The notes beneath the pieces are model-generated. The model did no database searches and was not told the DNA's origin. It saw only the letters and a list, made by a program, of their open reading frames with translations. The position numbers and the translations under genes were made by a program. A DNA stretch of 64,000 nt from Parapedobacter sp037190485 (lineage in GTDB: Bacteria > Bacteroidota > Bacteroidia > Sphingobacteriales > Sphingobacteriaceae): assembly GCA_037190485.1 (NCBI GenBank), contig JBBCJB010000002.1:186001-250000 (forward strand), written 5' to 3'. Below, piece by piece: positions 51,813-62,000 of the stretch. Each line of letters begins with the position of its first letter. The stretch's first letter is position 1.

Positions 51813-52763
51813 TCAGGACAAAAAGGCCTCGGCCTTGCCGACCGACCCCAACTTCTCGAACTTCTGGATGCACAGCCGTTCCAATTCGCGGATGTATTCC
51901 CTCCCGGGTATCAGTGGATCGAATTGATCGGGGTACGCAGCGAAAAATTCGCGGTGCACGCGCGTCCAGAGTACCCGGAGGTCTGTCGCCACGTTCACCT
52001 TGCATATACCGTACCCGATGGCCCGCGTGATTTCCGCGTCCGAGACGCCACGCGCATCCTGTGCCAACTGTCCACCGGCGCGATTGATCCTGCGCAGTTC
52101 GTCGGCGTCGACCGAAGAACCCCCGTGCAACACCAACGGGAAGCCCGGCAGGCGTTGCTGGATCCCGCCCAGGATATCGAACCGGATGCCTTGGTCGCCG
52201 GAAAATTTGTAGGCGCCATGGCTCGTGCCCACCGCAACGGCAAGGCTGTCGCAGCCCGATCGCTCTACGAACTCAGCGGCGTCTTCAGGCCGGGTGTAAT
52301 TCGACGAGGCGGCGTCTACCACCAGATTGTCTTCCACCCCGCTCAGTACGCCGAGCTCGGCTTCCACGCATGTGCCCAGGGCATGTGCCCGATCCACGAT
52401 CGCACGCGTCCGGCGGATATTCTGCTCAACGTCGTCGTGCGAAGCGTCGATCATCACCGAGGTGTACCCGCCAGCTTGCAGCGCGGCGTGGATATGTGTT
52501 TCATTGCCATGATCCAAATGCAGTGCATACACCACGTCAGGATATTGCTGGGCAGCAGCAGCCACCATGGCCAACAACAGGCGCGGTCCGATGTAGTCGC
52601 GCGCCACCGGCGTGGTCTGCACGATCACCGGCGAGGCGCTCGCATCGGCCGCCCGGAACACCGCCAATACCTGTTCAACGGTGAAGACGTTGATGGCTGC
52701 CAAGGCGTAGCTGCCGTAGCAATGTTTGAAGAAGGCACTCGTTGTTACAATCATTTTTGGCAT
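51813..52763 (-). CDS. iolJ: class II aldolase, 6-phospho-5-dehydro-2-deoxygluconate aldolase
   Basis: A 316-residue class II fructose-bisphosphate aldolase family protein. YALHLDHGNETH (His82 and Asp84/His85 region), GTSHGAYKF and LVLHGGSS hold the zinc histidines. In this operon it should split 2-deoxy-5-keto-gluconate 6-phosphate into dihydroxyacetone phosphate and malonate semialdehyde. The ATG at 52763 is used; the open frame continues about 93 codons upstream across the operator, without coding character. It is the first gene of the operon and lies opposite the LacI gene. Confidence 0.93.
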   Translation of the reverse strand: MPKMIVTTSAFFKHCYGSYALAAINVFTVEQVLAVFRAADASASPVIVQTTPVARDYIGPRLLLAMVAAAAQQYPDVVYALHLDHGNETHIHAALQAGGYTSVMIDASHDDVEQNIRRTRAIVDRAHALGTCVEAELGVLSGVEDNLVVDAASSNYTRPEDAAEFVERSGCDSLAVAVGTSHGAYKFSGDQGIRFDILGGIQQRLPGFPLVLHGGSSVDADELRRINRAGGQLAQDARGVSDAEITRAIGYGICKVNVATDLRVLWTRVHREFFAAYPDQFDPLIPGREYIRELERLCIQKFEKLGSVGKAEAFLS

Positions 52764-52767
52764 GCTA

Positions 52768-52796
52768 TAATTGATGATGCAATTAAAACAAATTTG
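52768..52796 (-). promoter_or_regulatory. weak -7-like element and 5' hairpin before iolJ
   Basis: CAAATTTG (52789-52796) differs from the -7 consensus at one base; no good -33 is present. Three bases later TAATTG-CATCAT-CAATTA (52768-52785) forms a 6-bp stem ending next to the iolJ start. Confidence 0.35.
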
Positions 52797-52818
52797 GTGG
52801 ACGCACAAAGACCGATAA

Positions 52819-52832
52819 CGCAAAGGTTTGCG
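52819..52832. promoter_or_regulatory. LacI-family operator in the iolJ/lacI divergent region
   Basis: CGCAAA-GG-TTTGCG is a perfect 6-bp inverted repeat with an asymmetric GG centre, 56 bp upstream of iolJ and about 92 bp upstream of the lacI ATG. The 15-mer ACGCAAAGGTTTGCG is identical to that in the second susC upstream region. Confidence 0.75.
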
Positions 52833-52923
52833 CAATTGTGGCCGGAATATTTGGTTATGTCGCTTTTCTTCCCGACCTTGTGAAGGTAGGAATCCAGAAT
52901 AACGGCACTGATGATCCAACCGT

Positions 52924-53958
52924 ATGCAAAGACCCAAACAGACAACGATCGTTGATATCGCCAGCCAATTGGGCGTATCCCCTTCTACGGTATCGCGCGC
53001 CTTGCACAACCACCCTTCCATCAGCGAAGAGACCAAACGCAAAGTCTTGGCATTGGCCGAACAATCCAGCTATCAACCCAATCTGTTGGCGTTAAGCCTA
53101 CTGAACAAACGCACCGGTATCATCGGCATCGTGGTGCCGGAAATCACCGGCTATTTTTTCGCAACGGTCATCAGCGGCGTGCAGGACATGGTATCTTCCG
53201 CGGGCTACAAACTGATCATCTGCCAATCAAACGAATCGTTTGAAGAAGAAAAGAAACTGCTGCAGGACATGGCCTTGCTTCGCGTGGATGGCGTGCTCAT
53301 ATCGCCCACGCGCGATACCCATACGTTCGACCATTTCCATAAACTCAGGGCCGCGGGCGCGCCATTGGTCATCTTTGACCGCGACTGCCCGCAGTTTGAA
53401 GCCGACAAGGTATTGGTGGATAGTTATGACGGCGCCTACCAAGCGGTGGAATACCTCATCAAGACCGGGTGCAAACACATTGCGCATATTTCCGGCCCGA
53501 TTTCGATACCTACGTTCAAGCAACGGCTTGACGGCTACCTCAACGCCCACTACGACAACAACATCCCCATCCGATCGGAATTGATCGTATACAGCGACGG
53601 CTTCGTATCGGACGACGGTGTGAAGGCCATCACGCAGTTGATGAATCGAAATGACCACTTGGATGCTGTGTTCGCGGTTGACGATGCCGTGGCGATCGGT
53701 GCCATGCGGATAATCCGCGAACGGGGTCTCCGCATACCGGAAGACATTTCCATCGTTGGTTTTGACGACGAGCCTTACGCCTATTTCTTTAACCCCTCCT
53801 TATCATCCGTATGGCAACCGGTTTATGAACTGGGCATGCTCTCGGCGAAAATACTACTGGACCATTTTACGAATCGCGGTGCAAAAAAATCCTATCGATA
53901 CGAAATCCTGAAGCCCGAATTGGTCATCCGGGATTCTTCGCGGCAAATGCCGCTGTAG
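52924..53958 (+). CDS. LacI-family transcriptional regulator of the inositol operon
   Basis: A 344-residue regulator: the N-terminal helix-turn-helix (DIASQLGVSPSTVSRAL, about 11-27) and hinge helix region (NLLALSLLNK) are followed by a periplasmic-binding-like effector domain (GIIGIVVPEITGYFFATVIS, VDGVLISPTR, ISIVGFDDEP). It is divergent from iolJ with the operator 52819-52832 in between, so it most likely represses or controls the iol operon in answer to inositol or an intermediate. It converges on the metallophosphoesterase gene at a perfect 13-bp inverted repeat. Confidence 0.93.
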   Translation: MQRPKQTTIVDIASQLGVSPSTVSRALHNHPSISEETKRKVLALAEQSSYQPNLLALSLLNKRTGIIGIVVPEITGYFFATVISGVQDMVSSAGYKLIICQSNESFEEEKKLLQDMALLRVDGVLISPTRDTHTFDHFHKLRAAGAPLVIFDRDCPQFEADKVLVDSYDGAYQAVEYLIKTGCKHIAHISGPISIPTFKQRLDGYLNAHYDNNIPIRSELIVYSDGFVSDDGVKAITQLMNRNDHLDAVFAVDDAVAIGAMRIIRERGLRIPEDISIVGFDDEPYAYFFNPSLSSVWQPVYELGMLSAKILLDHFTNRGAKKSYRYEILKPELVIRDSSRQMPL

Positions 53959-53972
53959 CGAATACACCTATT

Positions 53973-54003
53973 GAGCTTGTTTAAACTTTATTTAAACAAG
54001 CTC
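53973..54003. terminator. bidirectional terminator between lacI and the metallophosphoesterase gene
   Basis: GAGCTTGTTTAAA (53973-53985) is mirrored exactly at 53991-54003 with a 5-nt loop, between convergent stops at 53958 and 54002. The A/T-rich inner stem gives a usable U-rich side in each direction. Confidence 0.75.
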
Positions 54004-55498
54004 ATCGCTTTTCAAAGAACAACACGCTATCAGGGAGCACCGTTTCCGGGAAATACCGACTGGCATACCCTACTTCAAGCGCTTCGCCCATATAGTCTTC
54101 AAAGTAAGCCAACTCAAACGCATGGAAGCCCGCTTCAAGCGCCACCTTGCCATCCACGCGGCGCGCGCTGCGCGAGCCATCGTTGTCGACGACCACTTGC
54201 CCACCGATCGAGAGCCGGGATCCGTCATCGGAGTAGGTATAGAACCGATAGACCCCGCGCTTAGGGATCTTGATGAGACCATTGAACACCAGCGCAAATG
54301 AATCGCGCACGGAAGCAACGTCCAAGCTGATCCCATCGGCCCTCCCGGTACGGACCAACTTGGCGCGCTGCTGGACATCGGCGAGTTGCCGTAGCCGACC
54401 ACCCTCATAGTAGCGGTATTGCACCCCCTGCGTGGGGTTGTGGATCGCTTTGGCCGGTAGGTATTCCATGTGTTCCTCTTCTTCGGCAGAAAGGCCGGAA
54501 GGGTAATAATAAGCCCATTCGGTCGTCGTTGGCGTGCGTATCCACGTATCGAACCGACGCTCGCCTTCGTGCAGCACGACGATACGCGCACCCCGCTCAA
54601 GTTCGCCATACGCGTCGATGCCCGTGGTGCGGCCGAACGCCAATGCGACATCGTAATGCATGTCGATGTAATCGTTGTTGTGGTCGTGGCCCACGAAAGC
54701 ACCCATGACATCGCCCATCTCGATGAACGACGCAAACAAGCCGGAATTGATGTTGGACGATGCGATGCCTTCCCGAGCCGTCCCGAACTTATCGTCGTTT
54801 CGATGCACCTCTTCGAATTCCTTGATCGGGATGTGGAAATAGGCCAACGCGGGTATATGCGCGCCTCCACGCCCAGCCGCATAACGGGCGCTTTGCTCAC
54901 GATACCATTGCACCTGATCGAAATGCACCCAGTCATAATGGCCGTACTTGTGTACAGATGGCCGGTTATGGGTGTCTAGGCAGTACAGTAGCGCGGCAAC
55001 GTCATCGCTGCCACTCGCCAAGATGGGCAGTACGTAATTGCCACTGCCGCTAATCGCGGGCCCAGCCTCCCCCACGAAGTAAGGGCTGCCGTCCAACAGG
55101 TCGAAAATCTCCGCACGGGTAAGCCCCGCTTCGTCATCGTGGTTGCCCAATGTCAATGCCCACGGCATCTTGGCATCGGCAAAGATTTGCGCGATTGACT
55201 TCCACCCCTGTTCAGCCGGCGAAGCCGTTACGACGTCGCCGGTCACGATGGCCAGATCGGGCTTCTCCGTTTCCAGCACATGCTGGATGACCGCCTTGGT
55301 TTGCGGTGTATTCGCCGATGTATCCACCCAATGCAGGTCGGTGAACTGCGCGATCTTGAACTGTCCTGACGCATTGAAACGGAGTTGCATACTCGCTGAC
55401 TGCTGGCTTGCCATTTGTCCGCAGCCTGTGACGAATACCAGCACAGCAAATAGGCCAATCAATCTTTCGATGGTCATCATCCGTTTGTTACTTACCAT
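54002..55498 (-). CDS. metallophosphoesterase with C-terminal PA14 domain, lipoprotein
   Basis: A 498-residue protein: lipobox (VTGC, about 23-26), calcineurin-like metallophosphoesterase domain (about 45-330) with metal ligands in AQFTDLHW (Asp54, His56), IVTGDVV (Asp88), TLGNHDDE (Asn119, His120), YFHIPI and GHDHNND, then a PA14-type beta-barrel (about 355-490) with YRFYTYSDDGSRLSIGG. PA14 domains bind carbohydrates or cell surfaces. It probably acts outside the cytoplasm on phosphate esters. It overlaps the alkaline phosphatase fusion gene by seven bases, so they are co-expressed; an ATG at 55480 is an alternative start. Confidence 0.92.
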   Translation of the reverse strand: MVSNKRMMTIERLIGLFAVLVFVTGCGQMASQQSASMQLRFNASGQFKIAQFTDLHWVDTSANTPQTKAVIQHVLETEKPDLAIVTGDVVTASPAEQGWKSIAQIFADAKMPWALTLGNHDDEAGLTRAEIFDLLDGSPYFVGEAGPAISGSGNYVLPILASGSDDVAALLYCLDTHNRPSVHKYGHYDWVHFDQVQWYREQSARYAAGRGGAHIPALAYFHIPIKEFEEVHRNDDKFGTAREGIASSNINSGLFASFIEMGDVMGAFVGHDHNNDYIDMHYDVALAFGRTTGIDAYGELERGARIVVLHEGERRFDTWIRTPTTTEWAYYYPSGLSAEEEEHMEYLPAKAIHNPTQGVQYRYYEGGRLRQLADVQQRAKLVRTGRADGISLDVASVRDSFALVFNGLIKIPKRGVYRFYTYSDDGSRLSIGGQVVVDNDGSRSARRVDGKVALEAGFHAFELAYFEDYMGEALEVGYASRYFPETVLPDSVLFFEKR

Positions 55499-57429
55499 TT
55501 CAGCAGCTGCTTGAGTCGTTGGAAAATATCCGTATTTGGATACACGCCGTTGAATGCATCGGCCTTTGGTCCATAAGCAAATACCGGCAGCATGGTCGGG
55601 GTATGATCGTCGGTTGCATACAAGGCCGTGATTTCGCCCGCGTCCCAGTCGCCATCAATCAGGGTCAGTCCACCGGTCTCGTGATCGCCGGTGACGATGA
55701 CCAGCGTGTGTCCGTCCCGATCGGCAAAACGTAATGCCTCGGCTACCGCCAGGTCGAAACTCAACGTCTCCATAATGGAACCCGGCAATGCGTTGGCATG
55801 GCCTGCGTAGTCAATCTTGGCGCCCTCCACCATCAGGAAGAATCCCTCCTTGCCTGTCGTAGCCAATTGATCGATGGCCGTACGCGTGGCATCGGCCAAC
55901 AGCCCGATGGACACCTCGTCCACGGCATTCGCGAAGCGTTCATCCAAGCAGATGGTTTTCGCTGGACGCTGTTGCAAGGTCTGTAGCTTGGTAGCCAATT
56001 GGTACTTCGCGCCGAGCTCTTCCCAAAGGTTACGGCCGTCTTTACGGTGGGTGAAAATGCGTTTTCCGCTACCGATCAGCAAGTCCAATTTGCCATCCAA
56101 CAGATAAGCCGTGAGGGCATCGCTGTCATCGCGTTCCACCGCGTGGCCGTAAAAGGCCGCTGGTGTCGCGTCGGCTACATTGCCCGAGGTGATGATACCA
56201 GCCGCCTTGCCCGCTTGCAAGGCAAGGTCTGTCATCGATGGGTTTGGGGTACCGGTCGAATCCGCACTAATATGGCGATTTTTAGTCTTCTTGCCTGTCG
56301 CCAAGGCACTACCTGCTCCGGCTGAATCCGTCGTGTAGGCATCCGCCGCTCCGGTTTCCTGTATACCGATGGTCGGGATCAACAACGTGGTCAACGTCCG
56401 GTTGAACGCGTAGGCCGCTTGCAATTGGGCCAAGCCCATCCCGTCGCCGATAAGGAAAATGACGTTGCGGATGTCGGCATCCGTGCGGTCGACGGCCCGG
56501 GCGGGCGTGTAAACGGGTATCGGCTGCGACAACGACATGCTGTTGCCGTTGAATCCCCGGAACTCGCGGGTGGTGACATCAAGCCGCTCGGCACGGGCCG
56601 TTCCACCTCCCATGGTGGGGTGTTTCAAGCTAAACTGCTTCTTGTCAAAATCGGCAAAGAATGCGGCGCAGCGCTCGATTTGATCGGTGTTGATGATGTC
56701 TACGCCCATCTTATGGAGCGTGTTCCAAGCCGTAACGCCATCGGGCGTGCCCCAGAACCGGATTTTCTTGCCCAAGCCATGGGCTTTTTCGACGGCGGCG
56801 GCCACTTGCTTGCGATCCTTGTCAATCAACGCGCCTTTTCCGTTCCACCTGGCATAGCTGGAAAACGGCGCACTGATGAATGCCACCCGTTCCAACTGGT
56901 CGGGTGTATAGGAGACGTCGAGCCTTCCATCAAACCCTATGAATGCCGGGATATCGGCGAACTGCGCTGGATCCGGCATCGAGCCGGAAATGACCACCGT
57001 GACGGCATATGGATTCACGGTTTCGTCGAACACCTCCGGATGCTTGGCCAATAGGCCAATGACCGAATCTAGGGTTGTCGATGCCGGAGTCTTCAAGTCG
57101 ATGAGTAGCACGAACCGATTTTCGGATCCGCTCCATGCGCGGCCACCGTTTCGGGCGAACACGTCAACAATGGGCCGGATATAGCGTGCTTCCAACGACC
57201 GGCTGGGGTGCAGCTCATGCCAATCGTGCCCCACCAAGATGGTGCCGCTATCGGTAGCGAACACATCGGCTTCGATGGTATACACCTGTTGGGCATAGGC
57301 CTGATAGAATGGCACGCGCTGGTGATAGTCGTTGTGGGCATGGATCAACACGCGATCCTGCTGGGCGTCCACGTGTAGCGGTGCCCAACAGGAAAGCGTT
57401 GTTAACAGGATAACAAAGAGGTGCTTCAA
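55492..57429 (-). CDS. fusion of a PLC/GDPD-superfamily (AIM6-like) phosphodiesterase with alkaline phosphatase
   Basis: A 645-residue secreted protein. After a signal peptide (about 1-22, ending HVDAQ) residues 25 to about 265 form a PLC-like barrel with IHAHNDYHQ (His30), TIEADVF (Glu53, Asp55) and VGHDW (His68, Asp69), as in the uncharacterised AIM6-like group. Residues about 320-645 form an alkaline phosphatase with LIGDGMG (329-332), TTDSAGAGSA (nucleophile Ser369), and VTGDHETGGL with metal ligands. The start is TTG at 57429, with AAGGGG seven bases upstream; the longer frame lies inside the SusD gene. One chain could cut a phosphodiester and then remove the phosphate. Confidence 0.9.
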   Translation of the reverse strand: MKHLFVILLTTLSCWAPLHVDAQQDRVLIHAHNDYHQRVPFYQAYAQQVYTIEADVFATDSGTILVGHDWHELHPSRSLEARYIRPIVDVFARNGGRAWSGSENRFVLLIDLKTPASTTLDSVIGLLAKHPEVFDETVNPYAVTVVISGSMPDPAQFADIPAFIGFDGRLDVSYTPDQLERVAFISAPFSSYARWNGKGALIDKDRKQVAAAVEKAHGLGKKIRFWGTPDGVTAWNTLHKMGVDIINTDQIERCAAFFADFDKKQFSLKHPTMGGGTARAERLDVTTREFRGFNGNSMSLSQPIPVYTPARAVDRTDADIRNVIFLIGDGMGLAQLQAAYAFNRTLTTLLIPTIGIQETGAADAYTTDSAGAGSALATGKKTKNRHISADSTGTPNPSMTDLALQAGKAAGIITSGNVADATPAAFYGHAVERDDSDALTAYLLDGKLDLLIGSGKRIFTHRKDGRNLWEELGAKYQLATKLQTLQQRPAKTICLDERFANAVDEVSIGLLADATRTAIDQLATTGKEGFFLMVEGAKIDYAGHANALPGSIMETLSFDLAVAEALRFADRDGHTLVIVTGDHETGGLTLIDGDWDAGEITALYATDDHTPTMLPVFAYGPKADAFNGVYPNTDIFQRLKQLLKW

Positions 57430-57430
57430 T

Positions 57431-59008
57431 CTAGTACCCCTTGTTTTGTGGCAAGTTCTGGCTGGTCGCGATTTCGCGGACCGGAATCGGGAACACGTGG
57501 TGTACGGTTGGATTGAACGTACGTGCTGGCCACGCCTCCACCTCTTCCAACGATGAAATCGCACCGTTTGTAAGGTTGACCTTGAAACCGTGAAGCGGCC
57601 TTGAATAAGTCGATTGCGCATCGCCCCAACGCACCAGGTCGAGGTGGCGCCAAGTGCCAAACTCAAAGGCAAACTCCACGCGACGCTCGTTTTTGAGCTG
57701 CGTTTTGGTTGCCTGGCTATTCCGCGCCAAACCTGCTCGTTCGCGCACATCATCGATCAAGGCTTTGGCAGTAGGGTCGCCATCGCCATTCTTCCAGATT
57801 AGCGCTTCGGCCTTGATGAGGTACATTTCGGCATACCGCATCAGCGAAACGTTCAGGTCTGTGGTCATATTGTTCCCATCGGGATTCACCGTTTTACCGA
57901 TGGCGTCGGCGTCCCGAAAAGGGGCCAAGTACTTCCGCAGGGTCATCCCCGTGGGACTCGAAGTGGCAGAGGGATTGACTTGCCAATGGATGTCGTTCCC
58001 GATGAACGACACGTGATCACCGGGTGCGACAATCGTAGCCGCCCGGCGTTCATCACCCGTTTCGTAAGCCTTGTAGAGTTCTACCGTCGGCTGGAAATAA
58101 CCCCACGTATTGTAGTAACCAAAACCACCATTCTGGAAACTGATACCGGGCCACTTCGACCCGTGCACTTCGTTGCTGGTGATGCTCAGGATGTACTCCG
58201 AGCTCCAGTTATTTTCAATCTCAAACAAATCGGCGTAGTTGTCCAGCAAGCTGTGTTTTTGCGAGTTGATGACCCTATCCGCGTAGGAGATGGCCACATC
58301 GTAAAACGAAGCGTCAAACTGCGCTGCATGGAGCGCTGCCCGGGCGGCGAATCCCCAAGCCGCGGTCTTGTGTACCAAGCCCCAATCGGCAGTGGAAAGT
58401 TCATCGAAATACGGCAACAATTCAGAAGCCTTCTCCAAATCTTCAATGATCATGCGGTAGTTATCGAGTACCGATGCAGGTCGTGGCTGGTCAATTTCTT
58501 CGATTGGTGTCTCTTCCGTTACTATAGGAATCCCCCCATTCGGCCCGTTATCGCCATACCAAGGGGCCAACCATAGGTACGCAAATCCACGCCAGAAATG
58601 GGCATTACCCATCACTGTATTCTTCACTCTATCGGAAATCGTAGTTGACGCCGGAATCTGATCTATTATCCGGTTGGCGTAGTTGATGGTCTGATACATC
58701 GCGGGCCAGTTATCCCGTACATCGCGGGTCATGGTGCCGTTGTCGATGAAGTTCTTGATATTTGCGGCTTCGGCTTGCGTACGTCCGGTCACCATATCAT
58801 CACTGGCGTTTTCATACCAGAAAAACCCTCGGCCAGTCGTTCCCTCGCCGTACTGCCACTCATACAGCGCATATACGGTCTGCATGGCTTGTTCATCCGT
58901 TACGCTGCCTAAGTCGGCTGGTTGGCCGTAGGGTTGAAACTCCAAGAAGTCTTTGCACGATGTGAATATCACCGTCAAGGAGAACACGATCCAAATTCTA
59001 TTTTTCAT
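57431..59008 (-). CDS. SusD/RagB-family lipoprotein (second outer-membrane importer)
   Basis: A 525-residue SusD with lipobox (FTSC, about 15-18), the N-terminal tetratricopeptide-like region and the C-terminal RRVEFAFEFGTWRHLDLVRWGDA signature (in part). It pairs with the SusC gene 24 bases upstream. It is followed one base later by the phosphodiesterase-phosphatase fusion, whose ribosome-binding site lies over its stop region, which links substrate capture to dephosphorylation. Confidence 0.95.
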   Translation of the reverse strand: MKNRIWIVFSLTVIFTSCKDFLEFQPYGQPADLGSVTDEQAMQTVYALYEWQYGEGTTGRGFFWYENASDDMVTGRTQAEAANIKNFIDNGTMTRDVRDNWPAMYQTINYANRIIDQIPASTTISDRVKNTVMGNAHFWRGFAYLWLAPWYGDNGPNGGIPIVTEETPIEEIDQPRPASVLDNYRMIIEDLEKASELLPYFDELSTADWGLVHKTAAWGFAARAALHAAQFDASFYDVAISYADRVINSQKHSLLDNYADLFEIENNWSSEYILSITSNEVHGSKWPGISFQNGGFGYYNTWGYFQPTVELYKAYETGDERRAATIVAPGDHVSFIGNDIHWQVNPSATSSPTGMTLRKYLAPFRDADAIGKTVNPDGNNMTTDLNVSLMRYAEMYLIKAEALIWKNGDGDPTAKALIDDVRERAGLARNSQATKTQLKNERRVEFAFEFGTWRHLDLVRWGDAQSTYSRPLHGFKVNLTNGAISSLEEVEAWPARTFNPTVHHVFPIPVREIATSQNLPQNKGY

Positions 59009-59032
59009 TTTAAAAATCTCTTTAAATTCAAC

Positions 59033-62000
59033 TTAAAACGACACATTCACGCCAACGCTATACATGCGTGACACGGGAAATCTGCCTGAATCGATACCCA
59101 AATTTCCAACTTCCGGGTCAAATGCCGTGTAGTCGGTAATGGTAATCAAATTCTCGCCATTCATGTAAAACCTGACCTTACTTTGGGCGGACAACCCAAT
59201 GCGCGTGACAAGCGATTGCGGCAGCGCATACGCGAGGTTTACGTTCTTCAAGCGGATGTAGTCTGCCTTATCCAGAAAGTAAGAAGATACCTTCGAGTAA
59301 TTTCCATTTGCATCATCAATAAACGATAAACGCGGAATACCCGAGTTCGGGTTGTACTCAAACGATTGAAGGATATCCGTGGTCATGTTCCACCCTTTCA
59401 GGCCTGATGACGACATCGCCTTCACGCCGTTGTAGACATTGACACCGGTGACACCCTGCCAAAACATGCTGAAACTGAAATTCTTCCAATCAGCACCCAA
59501 CGTGAAGCCGTACGCCAAATCGGGATAGTCGTATGCCCCCATGTACTGGCGGTCACCGTCATTGATGAGACCGTCGTTATTGTAATCCACGAAACGGATA
59601 TCACCGGGTTTCGCATTGGGTTGCAGTAAGCTAGTAGCACCGGTTTGCGGATTTGTCCATGTATGGTTGTTGATTTCCTCCTGCGTTTTGAAAAGACCGT
59701 CGGCTTCAATCAGGAAATAGGAATACCAAGGCTGGCCAACAGTCGACTGCAGTGGATTCTGCGAATTCACGCCTTCACCATGACTTATGAAGTTGCGTTG
59801 CCCGATATTCAACACATTGTTTTTCACGGTAGCCAAATTTCCGCGGAAATTCAGTCCAAAATCTCCGAAACGCTGATCGTAGGCCAATGAAAACTCAAAC
59901 CCTTTGTTTTCAACTTGTCCAATATTGGTTTCCGGAGGAGATGCTACACCAGCCACTGAAGGAACAGGTAAGCTTTCAATCAAATCGATTGTCTTTTTGT
60001 TGAAATAGTCGACGGTCAGATTCAATCGGTTGCTGAACAAACCGATGTCTGCACCAAGGTTTATCTGTTCAGTTCTTTCCCATTTCAGGCCTGGGTTGGG
60101 AATCGTGCTTTGGAAAAGACCGAACATCCGTCGATCGGCATTCTCTCCCAAAAATAGGCCACGACTGCCTAGCGAATAGGGAGGGGCGTAGATGAAACGT
60201 CTAACGGAACGGACGTTACCGACTTGCCCCCAACTGGCCCTGAATTTCAAGAAACTCAGCATTTCGCTTTCAGGCATAAACGGCTCTGAAGTGACTTTCC
60301 ACGCCAATGACGCGGCCGGGAAAATGTCCGCATTATCTTCCGGATTTAACTTAGACGATGCATCTCGACGTATGCTCGCGGTAAGGAAGTACCTATCATC
60401 ATAGGTATATGACACACGCCCAAGATGCGACAAAATTGATTCTTCCCAAATGGACTCGCCTGGTCTGTCGGATGCCCAATCCCCTGCATTTTCAAATACG
60501 GTGTAGTTCGGGTACTCAAACTGGTAGCCGCGAGTATACACGTTGTGGCTGCGACCGCTTGAATAGTTCATGGTAAAGGCCCCTAGTGCCGACACATAAT
60601 GTTTCCCAGAAAACGTCTTCGAATAGGAAAGAATGTTCTCCCAGTTCCAATTTTTGTCTAATGACGACCCTATGCTTCTGAAATTCTCATCAATGGTACG
60701 ACCGGGTGCAGTAAAGCGCGCCGTAAAACTCTCGCCGCGATAGCTCGAGCTATTAAATGAAAAGTCAGATTTGAACTCCAACCCTTCTATCGGCTTGAGA
60801 ACAAGCGACGACAGCGAAAATATCCGGTTATTCGGATTGTGCTGGCGGGTGTTGAGTAATTGGGTCATCGGGTTAAGTAAATCGGCCTCTACGCTAAAGC
60901 CATCAGCCAACGCGGAGCGGGGTACAGTGCCACTGGGCAGCCGATTGCCCAGTTCATCGTACTCATAGGGTTCATTGAACCGTGGGTAAGCCATGGCACT
61001 GAATACCGCCCCCGTGTGGCCTGCACCGATATTACTTTGTCCATTGTTGTAACCATACAGCAAACTTTGGTTCAAGTTGGCCCATTTATTGATTTTAAAA
61101 CCTATATTGAGCCGGGCGGTCAAGTTTTTATTCCAAGTGTTCAATAACGTTCCATCAACGTTGTCATAAGCCAATGAAGCCAAAGCGCTTAACGACTCGC
61201 TACCCCCACTAATGGTCACGTCGTAGTGTTGCATCCGACCCGAACGGAAAATCTCATCCACCCAATCGGTTCGGGTGACGTTTCCGTATGGAAACTGAGC
61301 TGGATCATAAACGGCAGGCAGGTTTCGGTTGGCTGCGGCCGATGCGTCTTTCCAAAGTCGGTTGAAATCTTCGGCGGTGAGCACCTCAGGTGTCCGCCAA
61401 GCCTGCTGAACACCGTGCCAGACATTTGCATCGATGCGCACCTCACCCGCACGTGCCCTTTTCGTGGTAATGACGATGACGCCACCTGAACCGGCGTAGG
61501 CACCGTAGATGGCTGAAGACGCCGCATCTTTCAATACCGTAACCGACTCGATATCGGCCGGATTGAATGGCGCATTGGGAACGCCATCCACCACGTACAA
61601 TACACCGTCGCCACCCCTATTACCCCGTCCACGGATGCTGATGTCACCCCCTGACCTTGGATCGCCGCTTTGTTGCACGCGCACGCCCGGCATCTGCCCT
61701 TGCAGCACGTTGCCCAACGTGGCCGGACGCCCTTTGAACTGATCTCCCACCGTGATGGACGACACGGCGACCGACAAGTCCTGTTTCCGGTTCGAGCCAT
61801 AACCAATGGCCACAACTTCGTCCAGTACGTGTGCATCGCCACCCATCTGGACATCGATCACTGATTGCGCATTGATTGGTATTTCTAGGGTTGGATAGCC
61901 CACGTACGAGAATACCAAAGCGGCGCTTCCACCGGGTTGGATGGAATAAGCACCCTGGTCATCAGTGATTGTAGATTGGCTTGCGCCCTTTGCAATAACG

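Noticed and set aside
50895..52883. 662-codon forward frame
   Set aside because: Antisense to iolC, iolB and iolJ, all of which have clear family motifs on the other strand.
51813..53042. A 409-codon frame for IolJ
   Set aside because: The extra 93 residues cross the operator and the start of the divergent lacI gene, and do not resemble aldolases.
55492..57753. A 753-codon frame for the phosphatase gene
   Set aside because: The first 108 codons lie inside the SusD gene and read as Arg-rich nonsense; signal peptide and ribosome-binding site point to TTG at 57429.
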